Source: Haliotis asinina (taxonomy: Eukaryota; Mollusca; Gastropoda; Lepetellida; Haliotidae). Taken from it: a stretch of 64,000 bases of DNA. Numbering within the stretch: the stretch's first letter is position 1; every line of letters begins with the position of its first letter. This document shows positions 1-10,800 of the stretch, piece after piece. The position numbers and the translations under genes were made by a program. The DNA is taken from assembly GCF_037392515.1 (NCBI RefSeq), contig NC_090291.1, positions 29,250,001 through 29,314,000 on the forward strand, read 5' to 3'. The notes under the pieces are model-generated. The model was not told the DNA's origin. It saw only the letters and a program-made list of their open reading frames with translations, and made no database searches.

Positions 1-283
1 AACGGTGGGGATATGTTAGTGCCAAACCACACCGAGTGTATAATGGTGAAATTATTTTTTCAACACAGTGAGAATATTGGTTGACCTCACTGACCAGTTC
101 TTCACCTAAAACAGGGAATATCAGATAGACACCTTGAGGTGATGCACGTGTTGTACTGTGGTGAAACACCAAAAAGACCAAGGTTATGGTGCTAATACTA
201 AAGAATCATCATCTGTCTTTAACTGATCGTGGAAAGACATGACGTTGTTATGCATAGATGCATGTTCCCTATGCTTAACTGAC

Positions 284-350
284 ATGATCCTTGATACATT
301 CTGTGAGCCTCCTCGTTCATGACCGAGAGAAAACTGCTCGAGACCAAGGA
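284..350 (-). CDS. Gene A exon 2 (acceptor damaged)
   Basis: Homologous to exon 2 of genes B and C and of the same 67-nt length. The donor GTCAGT is acceptable, but the acceptor dinucleotide is TG and no nearby in-frame AG replaces it. Confidence 0.75.
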
Positions 351-548
351 CAGCATCACCGTAGCCGACAGGGCCAAACCGGCCCCATGTATGACAGGTC
401 CCTGCCCATTAGACAGAGCAAACGAGGATGAATAATAAAACATCTTACCTGAGCTGGAACGTTTCGACAGCCAGTACAGAGCTGAGCTGCCGATGCCCCC
501 ACAACCAATGACAATGTACTCAAAGTACTGTCTCTCTGTCGCGGCCAT
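284..548 (-). CDS. Gene A: sarcosine/pipecolate oxidase-like flavoenzyme, exons 1-2 only (runs off left edge)
   Basis: Exon 1 is 449-548 (ATG at 548-546; 33 codons plus one base, donor AG|GTAAG). Exon 2 is 284-350 (67 nt, donor AT|GTCAGT). Exon 1 carries the Rossmann dinucleotide-binding motif GCGGIG after a beta strand (YIVIGCGGIG). Exon 2 carries VLGLEQFSLGHERGGSQN, the region that follows the FAD-binding fold in monomeric sarcosine oxidase and PIPOX. Exon 1 closely resembles exon 1 of gene B (16,459-16,558), and the upstream DNA is also similar. The remaining seven exons should lie left of the window. Oddity: the base pair before exon 2 reads TG instead of the obligatory acceptor AG (minus strand, 352-351), where genes B and C have TTTCAG and TTTCAG. 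Family assignment is firm; whether this copy is functional is not. Confidence 0.85.
449..548 (-). CDS. Gene A exon 1
   Basis: Start ATG to donor GTAAG; encodes residues 1-33 with the GCGGIG flavin-binding motif. Ends in phase 1, as in gene B. Confidence 0.85.
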
Positions 549-880
549 TATGCAATCTATGTATGCGGGATAGGCGGAGGAAAACCTACAGGCACGGTGC
601 TGGAATACCTAACACCTGTACATTAGTACTGCGGTTAGGCTATATGCATTTGTTTTAACCAAACACTTATTAAATACTCAAGTTAAGACTGCTGTAGATG
701 TGTGACTGTCCATACATTTTACCGGATAATATAGTAGTTTAGCAGCCCATTTGAACTGCAGTTACATTGGTGGAATAAATCTTTACTTCTGCTGATGTGT
801 TGAATATGCATGCCGTGTGGCATGTGAAAACAGATTAGATAACCCTGGCGCTAGTTACCTGACCTGACATATACCTTCAA
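549..880 (-). promoter_or_regulatory. Upstream region of gene A, co-duplicated with that of gene B
   Basis: About 330 bp upstream of the gene A start codon shares patches with 16,559-16,900 upstream of gene B: a TTGGTGGAAT block, a CTTTAC(T/G)TCTGC block, and GCATGTGAAAACAG versus ACATGTAAAAACAG. The conserved ATTGG is an inverted CCAAT motif, but it lies over 200 bp from the ATG. No TATA box is evident. The likely explanation is that the duplication carried the promoter along. Confidence 0.4.
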
Positions 881-1374
881 CGTTTTGAATTTGAGCAACA
901 TATTATTTGTTACACTAGCAAATTCTGTTTGTTGTCTTTTTATAAACTCGACTCAATTTATGGTTCCGAGGGAAAATACATTACTTACCTCGGAACCCAA
1001 TCGTATTAGAAGAGAAATGATTTATAACGAATCTTTTTGCTTAACAGAGATAAAGATGCCATCCTGGACCCCGTGAGCACATATTCAGGCCCATTGCGCT
1101 GACCTTTCAATGGATTATCCCGAACATCTTGTCAAGGTAGAATCCGCAGTTACAAATTAGATTCTCCTTGCCGAGACCTTTCCCAAGAATATTAAGAAGC
1201 ACTTCAGACTTGACCAATGTAACAGTTTTCTGACAAGTTAAAAGTAATTTGCGTTTAGGGATGTATGTCATTCACACATTCAAGAATGTTTATGTGAATG
1301 ACAGCACGGTCAAAATACATTGCATATTGTTTACTATACCTTTCTGGAATTAGCAACTTCCTTTTCTAAAGAGT

Positions 1375-1495
1375 GAATGAGTGAGTTGGGGACAGCAAAA
1401 ATGGGCTTCACACTGTAGCTATGTGGAGAATCGAACCCGGGAATTGGGCGTGACAAGCAAAGGCTTTAACCACCAGGCTAACCCACCCCCGCTTT
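1375..1495 (-). repeat. tRNA-headed SINE (family 1)
   Basis: On the minus strand it begins with a tRNA-like head (AGCCTGGTGGTTAAAGC, a box A match), then GGTTCGAT (box B) and a GAAGCCCATTTTTG stretch, and ends in an ACTCACTCATTC tail. It has the same layout as the copies at 13,122, 20,190, 42,857 and 63,563. Confidence 0.8.
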
Positions 1496-2334
1496 CCTGA
1501 AGGGGAAGAGTGTTACATGGCAGTGCAATGTATTGTCAAATAATGTTAGGACTGTTTCATAATGGCTCAGCTGATAAACAGTTTTAGGTCAGAAGATTGT
1601 GTTTTAACTGTAGTTCGTTGTTGGGAATTACTTTCTAGTGTAAGCAGCACAGTTTAAGTTTATACTTTTACATTTGTATTTGTTGGCCAGTGTGGAACAT
1701 GGCATCTGTTAGAGTGGCATTGGATAGTAACGGTGTCAACAATTACCACGACACATCGGTACACTGCAATACAATACCACAGAACACAATAAGACTCCCA
1801 AAATATGCACTGATAAATATTATGGTTCATACTTTGTCATCTTGGTCTATTTTTACCTCGACGCTAAACCTGAAGACATGTTCTAATGCTCAAGGAGAAA
1901 ACTGTCTCAGATGTTGACCATTATCCATTATAGTCGAGGAAGATCATTGTTCACATTCATAGAAAGTATTTGAAACAAATGGATTTGATGTCATGTTAAT
2001 CTTCAAAACGCTAAATGATTTGCATTAAATTCTTTCACTTCTGAAAACCATAAGAACATTCTTAATGAATTCATATCTTGTCAAATAATGCCATAACTTT
2101 GTTCAAAATCATCTCACAAACTTGACCAATATGGTTTTCTTTTGTCACAAAGGCTACACCCATGCATATCTGCAGTTACATCAATACCTTCGAAGATTCA
2201 GGACAGTCGTCAAAATGAAAAGGTCACTGAGAATACAAGATGCCAGGCCTAAGAGAGAATATTCGTTTAAAATGATGGTATAGAATCTCTTGACAGCAGC
2301 TGTGTATTCCATGGACACGAACTGTGCTCCCACC
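1496..2334. other. No gene seen
   Basis: AT-rich intergenic DNA between genes A and B. Open frames here are short and unlike any family I know. Confidence 0.5.
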
Positions 2335-2715
2335 CTACACACCTCTTAAAGATCTAACCCGTGAAGATTCGGGTTAGAAATGGTATTCAGAAACCCATGC
2401 TCGTCATTACAGACGGGATCGGGTGGTCAGGCTTGCTGACTTCGTTGTCACATGTCATCGTATGCTGATGATCACAGGATTGTCTGGTCCACTCCATATT
2501 ATTTTCATATCTCCGCCTGCTTACCATAAAAGGCGACTAACGGATTCGGGTGGTCAGGCTCTCTGACTTGGTTGACACATGTCATCGGTTCCCTATTGCG
2601 CAGATCGACGCTCATGTTGTTGATCACTGGATTGTCTGGTCCAGACTCGATTATTTACAGACCACCGCCATATAGCTGTAACATTGCTGAGTGCAGCGTT
2701 AAACAACAACCGCAT
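2335..2715 (+). repeat. Two tandem SINE (family 2) copies
   Basis: Hallmarks of family 2 in order: CCGTGAAGATTCGGGTTAGA, ACCCATGCT, CGGGATCGGGTGGTCAGGCT, TTGACACATGTCATCG, GATCACTGGATTGTCTGGTCC, then a GCCATATAGC..ATTGCTGAGTGCAGC tail. The first copy breaks off after TGGTCCA, and a second copy restarts at GCCTGCTTACCATAAAAGGC. The second copy is the more complete at its 3' end. Confidence 0.8.
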
Positions 2716-3384
2716 TCGTAAAGATCTGATTTATACATACCACTCCGAATTTACGAATTGGGTGGTAAAACCAAAACTATGTAATTTGACCAAGACGACA
2801 AGAAGCTTTGGGTGTATCAGTGATCCGTGAGTCGTGGGGAAGTGGCCAGTTCACCACCTTCCACTGATTCATCTGCCCGATATAATATATACCCCGTCCT
2901 TTTTATAATGTGATCTACTCACATAGTTTCAGAACGTTGGACTATAGTCCATTTGACTCAAAAAGAGGACCGATGAATTGCAGTCTAACTCGAAAACTAA
3001 TAAATACTCAATGAAACGCCGATCATACTCAAAACATCAGACAAACTCTGTGAATATTTTGAAGAAATTGTCCCAAATATAAAGGCGTTGTTTAACAAAC
3101 TATCATTAAGATATTTACGTAGGTCAGTATTTGTTACGAGGAATGAGTGTAGAGAAAGGGACAGCTACGTGTACGTGAGGCAAGTGCACAAGTGCCGACA
3201 AAGTGATTGATTCCTTTACCCGTGCGGTGCCGTCGCCATCCTGTATCGCACACCTGGCTGTTCCCTCTTTACAGTCCTCCCTCGTAACAAATAGTGAACT
3301 GTGCAATGATAGTTTGTTAATCAACTTTTTCATTTTAAGGACATACATTCAACAGGAAAAGCACATAGTTGGTCTGATGTTTTG
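2716..3384. other. No gene seen
   Basis: Intergenic DNA. Short overlapping open frames occur on both strands at 3,124-3,385 but show no recognisable motif. Confidence 0.45.
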
Positions 3385-3592
3385 ATCATGATCAGACCCG
3401 TGAAGGTCCCGGAGTAGAATAGGCCTTCAGCAACCCATGGTTGCCATAAAAGGCGACTATGCTTGTTGTAAGAGGCGACTAACGGGATCGGGTGGTCAGG
3501 ATCGCTGAGTTGGTTGACACATGTCATCGGTTCCCAATTGCGCAGATCGATGCACATGCTGTTTATCACTGGATTGTCTAGTCCAGATTCAG
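3385..3592 (+). repeat. SINE (family 2), 3' truncated
   Basis: Starts GATCAGACCCGTGAAGGTCC, continues through the paired AAGGCGACTA / GAGGCGACTAACGGGATCGG core and ends at TTGTCTAGTCCAGATTC, without the usual GCGGCGTAAAAC tail. Confidence 0.8.
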
Positions 3593-3836
3593 TGTTTCAT
3601 TTAGTTTTATCCTTTATATGTTTTATATGTTTATTAGTTCTCGTGTTAGATTCCAATATATACTTCAACTTCCCATCGTCCAATAGTCAACCTCCCCTTA
3701 TGTCGAGCAGGCTGCCTGCAGCTTCTGTGTGGTATCTACAGGTGACAAGTGTCTGCTCTGACCTCCAAGATTTCAAAGAGAGACAGACATACGAGTCTTT
3801 GATAAAAGCTGGCATAACAAAGTGATAACATACTGA

Positions 3837-3957
3837 GGGAAAAAATAAGGGATCGCATGAAAGCCCATTATACCCTTATTTTTTCATACAAAAATGTGGA
3901 GAAATCTTGGAAATAAGGTATACTTGTGCTTTCATGTGATCCCTTATTTTTTCCTTT
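3837..3957. repeat. Short palindromic MITE-like element
   Basis: About 30-bp inverted ends: GGAAAAAATAAGGGATC at 3,838 and its complement GATCCCTTATTTTTTCC near 3,940-3,957, extended inward by (A/G)CATGAAAGC. The total is about 120 bp, enough to fold into a hairpin. No clear target-site duplication. Confidence 0.6.
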
Positions 3958-4462
3958 GGTATATGTAAAATGTCAGTAAAGTGTTCAAGTTGAATGGTAG
4001 ATGAAAAAAGGTGTGTAAGATATTCCAAGGTTTTATTTCCAGAGCAACTGGCAACAGTGGGTAATAAAGACTGCAATCTTGTATTCTTATAAAACACGAA
4101 CTTTTAGTAAAAAAGACGGAATGGTAAATGGAATGCAATAACAAAAGCGGAACAAATTAACTACACCTCATAACAATAGATGTGTGTCACTGGTTGAAAT
4201 ATGTCAGCAAGGAGACCTGTCGTGACCTAATAATTCATTTCCACCATACATTGGGCTACGACTTCCTTTACGAAGTACTAAAGGTTCATAGGTCCGAAAC
4301 GATCGAAGTGAACATGTGAAGTAACCATGTACATACATGGACCAATATACGAGTACATCCAATTAGACACATATGAATTCACGAATACGTAACTTATTGA
4401 TGAAGCCTGCTTTACATTAGAATCTACACAAAACAAGTCAAGATCTTACAGAATGTAAATCT

Positions 4463-4468
4463 TTTATT
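4463..4468 (-). terminator. Candidate poly(A) signal of gene B
   Basis: AATAAA on the minus strand, about 225 nt downstream of the gene B stop codon. It is the nearest canonical hexamer; position only, no transcript evidence. Confidence 0.4.
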
Positions 4469-4691
4469 TACTTTCTTAATCAAGTTTGTATCACATACAC
4501 CAGGTAAGTTAGGCATTACACATATGCATGGAAATGGGGTACATTCACATCATGTATACGTAACACTTGCTGATTTCCGTTACTGAATCATAAGTGGAAT
4601 AAGACGCCAAATAAATATATACCAAGACCTGTCGTTTTGACGAATGACATCCAGAAACATGGGGTAGGTGGAAGTCGAGTTGGCCTTCCCG

Positions 4692-4848
4692 TTATAATTT
4701 CGCTTCTACACTGGTACCCATGAAAAACGTTGGTTTAAATGTGGGATCCTGAATGGCGTCTCTGGTGATATTGAACTGACTGATATCGTACTGGGTTCGT
4801 CCGTCAACGGCGAGTTCGCTCAGGATCTTACCAAGGAGACTTGCAAAT
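4692..4848 (-). CDS. Gene B exon 9 with stop
   Basis: 157 nt, acceptor TTCAG; encodes FASLLGKILSELAVDGRTQY and the AKL terminus, with TAA at 4,694-4,692. Confidence 0.92.
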
Positions 4849-7800
4849 CTGAACAATGAAAATCCATGGAAAATACGGATATAAAGAGACGGGGAAAAGA
4901 CACTCCTCAGCTGAGCTTTTTCATATGTTTTGTTTTTAATAGTAATTATCTAAAACTACCAGGCAAAAGAAATCTATCACGTTTAAAGTAATTGTATGAA
5001 AATAGAAAACACAGCATGGTTCTGTTAACAGCGCACCTGTCCGAAAACCTCGAACGGATCGTGCATTTTTTAAATTGTGAATAATGTAATTGTGGGTGAT
5101 TGGTCCAAATGCACGAGCAAAATGTTGGACAGAGCAATCATGCTATAAGCAAAATCCACCATGAATATGCCAAGGCTTACACAAACGTTACGAGACTGTT
5201 CTATCCAGTTATTGGACTGGATGTCTGTTTGTAAAATAATTATCATCAATCTCATATACATCTTTCTATTCTAATGTCAAGTGAAGTACAACTTTCCTTA
5301 GTAATTTGCATTAACGTGAACTGTGTTGGCGCTTAGTCTGCACTTAACAATGACTTCGCCACTGTTCTGTTTGGGTTTTTTTTAAAACTTTTACTTTTAA
5401 ACTTTTATTTTGTTTCAACAATTCCATAATATACCTTGTTGCCCATTAGTATCTAGGACATCGTCTCTTTAAATATTACTATATATATGCGTTTTGGTGA
5501 CATTTTTTCTTACCCCAGTTGACCAAGTGTATTTTTATACATGTACAAATTACCAAGCTGTTGAAAACCATTGTGTCGCATTAGTATACAACACAATTCT
5601 TACCCAATGACTGTAATTTAATTAGTGTTGATTCACCTCAGGATATGATTCGGCTATTGTTTAGCAGTTTATAAATGACTGTTGTTCATGCGGAGCTAAT
5701 CAATAATTACGCACTCACTCACTCAATCACTATTGCACAGTTATATATTGCATATGCCTACAGGAAACATGGATACAATGATTTTGTACACTATATGTAA
5801 AACGTTGTATAAATAACATGTTAAATATAAAGTGGTAATTGATGTTTGTACCTTCGACAATGTATAGAGAATGGCATATATAAAACATAAATTACATGAA
5901 GTGGAAATAAAAAACACATGCCATTTGTTACACATCATACAGAACAAGCCTTACGTACAGAATGTGCCGGAATATAATCCTTAATACTGTCACTACTTCC
6001 AAAAAAACATTCATGGCTCTTCATGGTTATGAATCTAGCTATCAATGCTATGTCCAAACGAAGAACCATATGCAGTCAGCATTGTAAGGTTGATCTACTC
6101 ATTAAGTCAAAACTTTAAAATCTCTTAAAAGGACAGAATATCTCATGCAAAAGCTAATGGGAAGTAACAGACACAGGGGGACTCTGGTTCATACAGAGCA
6201 AGCCTTACGTAAAGAATGCAACTGAATATGATCCTAAATACTGTCACTACTTTCGAGAAAATGCTCACTTGTACGCATGTCCAGCTCCACAACAAACGAT
6301 GACGTCAGACCAGCCCTTGTATGCGCATGTGTCGACCACGAAGTTTCTGTCCGGGGGCATGGTGTACAAGCAAGTCTTGGTCTGGAGGATTGGTCCCAGG
6401 AACTGTACACACCAAGAACAAATCAGGCTAAAAATAAATGTACAGGCGTAGAGGTACCACGAGAAGACATGCAGTCTCACAGAATAAGTGTGATAAAAAA
6501 CACGAATCGAAGCAGTATATAGTCTGTGTAAAGGTTAAACCTTGGTATACCAGATCTTCGACTAACAGGAACGTTGACAGTAATTCAAACACGGAAGTAT
6601 TTGAATCCGTCAAAACGTACAGTGCCAAGTCTTTGAAGGAATCTGTATCACTTTTATGAATACCATGATCAAATTCGTCGACGGTACCTAATAGACGCCA
6701 TACGAGGGGCTGTGAAAATGTAATGAATAGCAGTAGCATTTCACCTTGACCTGATTCTTCAACGACACCTGCACTACACCTGATGTCGTAACACCTGATC
6801 ACACGGATACAACTGATATTAGTAAATGTCGTTTATCATGTTATCATATTTAGTAAAATGTCGTGTATAATCTTACCTTAGTTTCAACATAACAGTTGAA
6901 TCCGTGGAATAGATCGATCCGTTTAATGTATTTTCGATTAATATACTACGAGTGAGTTTAGTTTTACGCTGCACTCAGCACTATTCTAGACATATCTGAA
7001 TATACTCAGGTCCGGAACAGACTGACCAACAGGATGAGCATAGATCTACGCAGTTGGGATGCGATGACATGTGTCTACTAAGTCAGCGAGCCTGACCACT
7101 TAATCCCGATAATCGCCTCTTGCGATAAGCATGAGTTGCTGAAGATCAATGCTAACCCGGATCTTCACCGACCCAACATTGTATGAAGTTACATATATAC
7201 GATAGATAGTTGATAGTTGAACAACGATGGATAGTTGTACGATCCTCATGATGTAAAATATATGACCTGAATCACGCAATTACATCACATTTGTGTGTAT
7301 AAGGATTATCTTTAGTTTATCAATGAAGTATAGTTGTTTTACAGTGTGACGTGTACCTTGGGACAAATCTCCTGTAGGAGCTCTGTACAGGCCCGCTCTC
7401 GAGCAGGATCCGGTTCAAAGGTCCTCGTGTCAGCGGTGACTACATTTCCTCCAGCGTCGACCCCAATCTTTGACCCCGTGTTGCCGTGGATGGGGAGGGC
7501 GTAGATGTCGTAACGGGGGCAGTGGAAAATCCAGATAGGGAATCTGTCAAGGAAAGATTTGAATATTCCCGCTTGTAGTTAAGTTTCGACATAATCACAG
7601 TTTGTCGAATTTAACGTGTTTGCCAAACTAGCGTGTTCTACGGACTTCGGGTGACAACCGCGGCAAAGACGTTATCCTATAGATAGTGAATCTTTGAGGT
7701 GAACTTGTATCAGTATGCTAGATGGAGGCCATGCATGGGTGGAAACGACATGTTCACCAAAGACTAACCAAGAATCATATTCTGGGCGTTTCTGTGATTT

Positions 7801-10800
7801 GAACCCCACACCAACAGACCAAGCAGCAGAGGCGGATACAACCTTTTTACAAAGTGGGGTGTACACTTCCCTTTCACCCCATTTCAATTGTCATTTCATA
7901 CTTAATCAGGGCACCCCTGGACCGCAATCCACCCCCAAATCTAAGAAAGTCAGAAATGATAAGCAGATAGATTTACATGCATACGCAGCAGAGGATGGTG
8001 AGGCCCAAATGGCTCAATTTTTCTGTGACAGCTGCTATGATAGTGACGGCACTTAAATTCCTTAAAGACCACATGCAACCCCCCCCCCAAAAAAAAAACA
8101 AACAAAAAACAACAACAAAACAAACATAAATAAAACACAAATATTGCTTATTTATGTTATGTGATATGCATTGCTGATTGAGATAAAAATCAAGTAAACA
8201 AAATTATAAGCGTACAATCGCGAATCAAAAGTGCAATATTTTGAACCTGAGTTGAGTTCCGTCGAAACAAAGCATCCGGGAGACCGAACCCAGTCAGAGC
8301 GGCAGGGAGTGGACTCAACGAAAGCCTTTCATTGGCTGGTTCATTTGAATACACTGAGTATGTAGAGAGGATCTGTTAGGTAGGTATTTTAGAAGCATTG
8401 TGAATAATAAAAAGGTTCTTTATGGATAACAGCCTCTTTTATTGTATACGATGCGACGTTTCGGTATGGATTCATATACCGTTGTCAAGCAAGAGTGACA
8501 AGGGTGTAAGAATCTATACCGAAACGTCCCATCATATACAGTAGAAGAAGTTGTCATCCATAAATAATGTATACAGAGATCTTGGGTTTTATAAATTCAT
8601 GCTCTCTCTTCATTTACGTTTGATAAAGTCAACAAATACTGAGATGGTGAACTATCATGAATGGCTGGAGATTGGCGTTCGTTCAAGTACAAATTCAAGT
8701 CACAATCACAATCTGAGTTCGCATCGGTCTCCTTCCGATCAAGTCATTATAGAAAATGGATGCAGTTTGTTTGCAAGCCACAGAGATGTAATAACATGTG
8801 TACAGGTATCACAGCTGCCTCTCTGTCTAATTACGAAATGTGACAGATGCACGAGCATAAAGCAATGTACTTGTTTATGGTGTACAACCTGATAGGCGTT
8901 GAGTTCAAATTGCATGTGGTCAGTGATTGAAGTTGTGTGTTGCATATGTCATTACCAGACAGGCAGGCAGACATAGGGGTCAATAAACCAGACAATGAGT
9001 TTTGCCTGTGACAGACGGTTTTCTACAATCCATATCTTTTTCTGTGTTTCCATAGACATGTATAAAAACATTTCAGTTTTCAAGGTGGGCAATTTTTAAC
9101 AATGAAATTAGTATTTATAACGCTACACTTACTTCAAAATTTGGTTTGCAAATCTGCAACCAAGAATGAGGCTAGTGTACTTTTATTACTGTAGGCCAAG
9201 ATGCTTGTAATCACAAGAAACATCTCTTGTTCTCCAACTTCGACCGTAGCGATAATCCTTGCATGCATCACTTGCTGTGTTTTCACGCGTCTTCGTCGCC
9301 TTTCCTGTCGACGCCAACCTAATCACTGCACATGCGCTACAGTAGCAGCGCAGCGTATCTGTTGAAATCACTTTTCATACCAGCGCTGAGGTGATATCAT
9401 TTGAACGCCGATTTCGCGGGTTTTTTTCATCGTGTTATTTTTCATTTTTTTCAGCTGAATTTGCATTTTTGATAATCTGTTACTTTACCGAAAGGTTTGC
9501 AAAGTTGTGTTTTGCGGTGCATGTGACCTTTAAGATAATTTAATAAGAAGATAATTATCCCCGCAACGCGTTTTGCGGGAGATATTAGAATGGACTTCGT
9601 CCGTGCGTCAGTGCACATTTGTATCTAGTGCACGGAAGCAGATCTTTAAAACCCTCTGAGTAGACAATTAAAACCCATCAATATTTCCCCACCAAACTTG
9701 GCATACGATAGGTCTGGTGGTGTGCTGGTGCGTTTTGGTAGTTTGGGAATTCTGGATTAAATTTTTTGGCGTTTCCATGGTAACAAGTTTGACTTTGACT
9801 CAAATTGGTTGTAGTGCTCTTTTCTGGAGGAGAACCTGTAAACCGTTCACAGTTTCGTTCGTACACACGCATATTTAGTGATAAAATAGTGCCTTTTGGT
9901 AGTTTGGGAATTCAAATGAAAATAATTTCTGTTTCCATGGCAACAATTTTGACATCAACGGAAGTTGGTGGTATTGCTCTTTTATGGGGAAGAACTTAAA
10001 AACCTTCAATACTCTCCGTCCAATTTCCTATATACACACAAAACATTTGACTTAATCATTACTTGTAGATATAATCATGAAAAGTACTTTGCCATTGCTG
10101 GGGATATTTTGTTTGTGACATTCTAGGATCTCACTAGCCCTACTGACTAGTGACAGCTTGAATCTACTTCTAAAACTAATAATGCTGGGCATTTAGGAAG
10201 AGTTGTGGGTGATGCGGATAGTTGAAGTTCTCTTGAAGTTATAGTGTTTTGACACTCTGAATCCATAATTATGTATAACCGAGTGCGTGAGTAAGGCTAT
10301 ATGCTGCCTCTATCAGAATTCCAGCAATGAAACGACAGAGGACATCAAGAATGGACTTAACGCCTTGCACCGCTGTAGATAACGGGACCCGTCTCTTCAG
10401 CAAAGCCTTAACCACTAGACTACCCATCGCCCCATATGTGTAAATGAGATATACATATGAACAGAGGAAGCGGTGCCCCAGATCTACTATATTTAAGTTC
10501 AGGTGGTTAAGAGAATCGGATATCTGATGGCCATTGAACGACATGAAATTGTCAGTATAGCTGGAACGTTTACGTCATATGCATAAAGATACAAGAGTTT
10601 GTGGGGTGTGGGGTGTTGGGTGTGGGGTGTGGGGTGTGGGGTGTGGGGTGTGGGGTGTGGGGTTTCCCATATGAGATATGGTACCCATATGAAGGCCTCG
10701 TCCTGCCTAGATGTCTCACCTCTGGAACCAAAGGAAGAATAAAGTTTGGCGTTCTTGTTTGTCAAAGTTTAAATTTTAGCTCTTTTGTTCATGTTTCATG

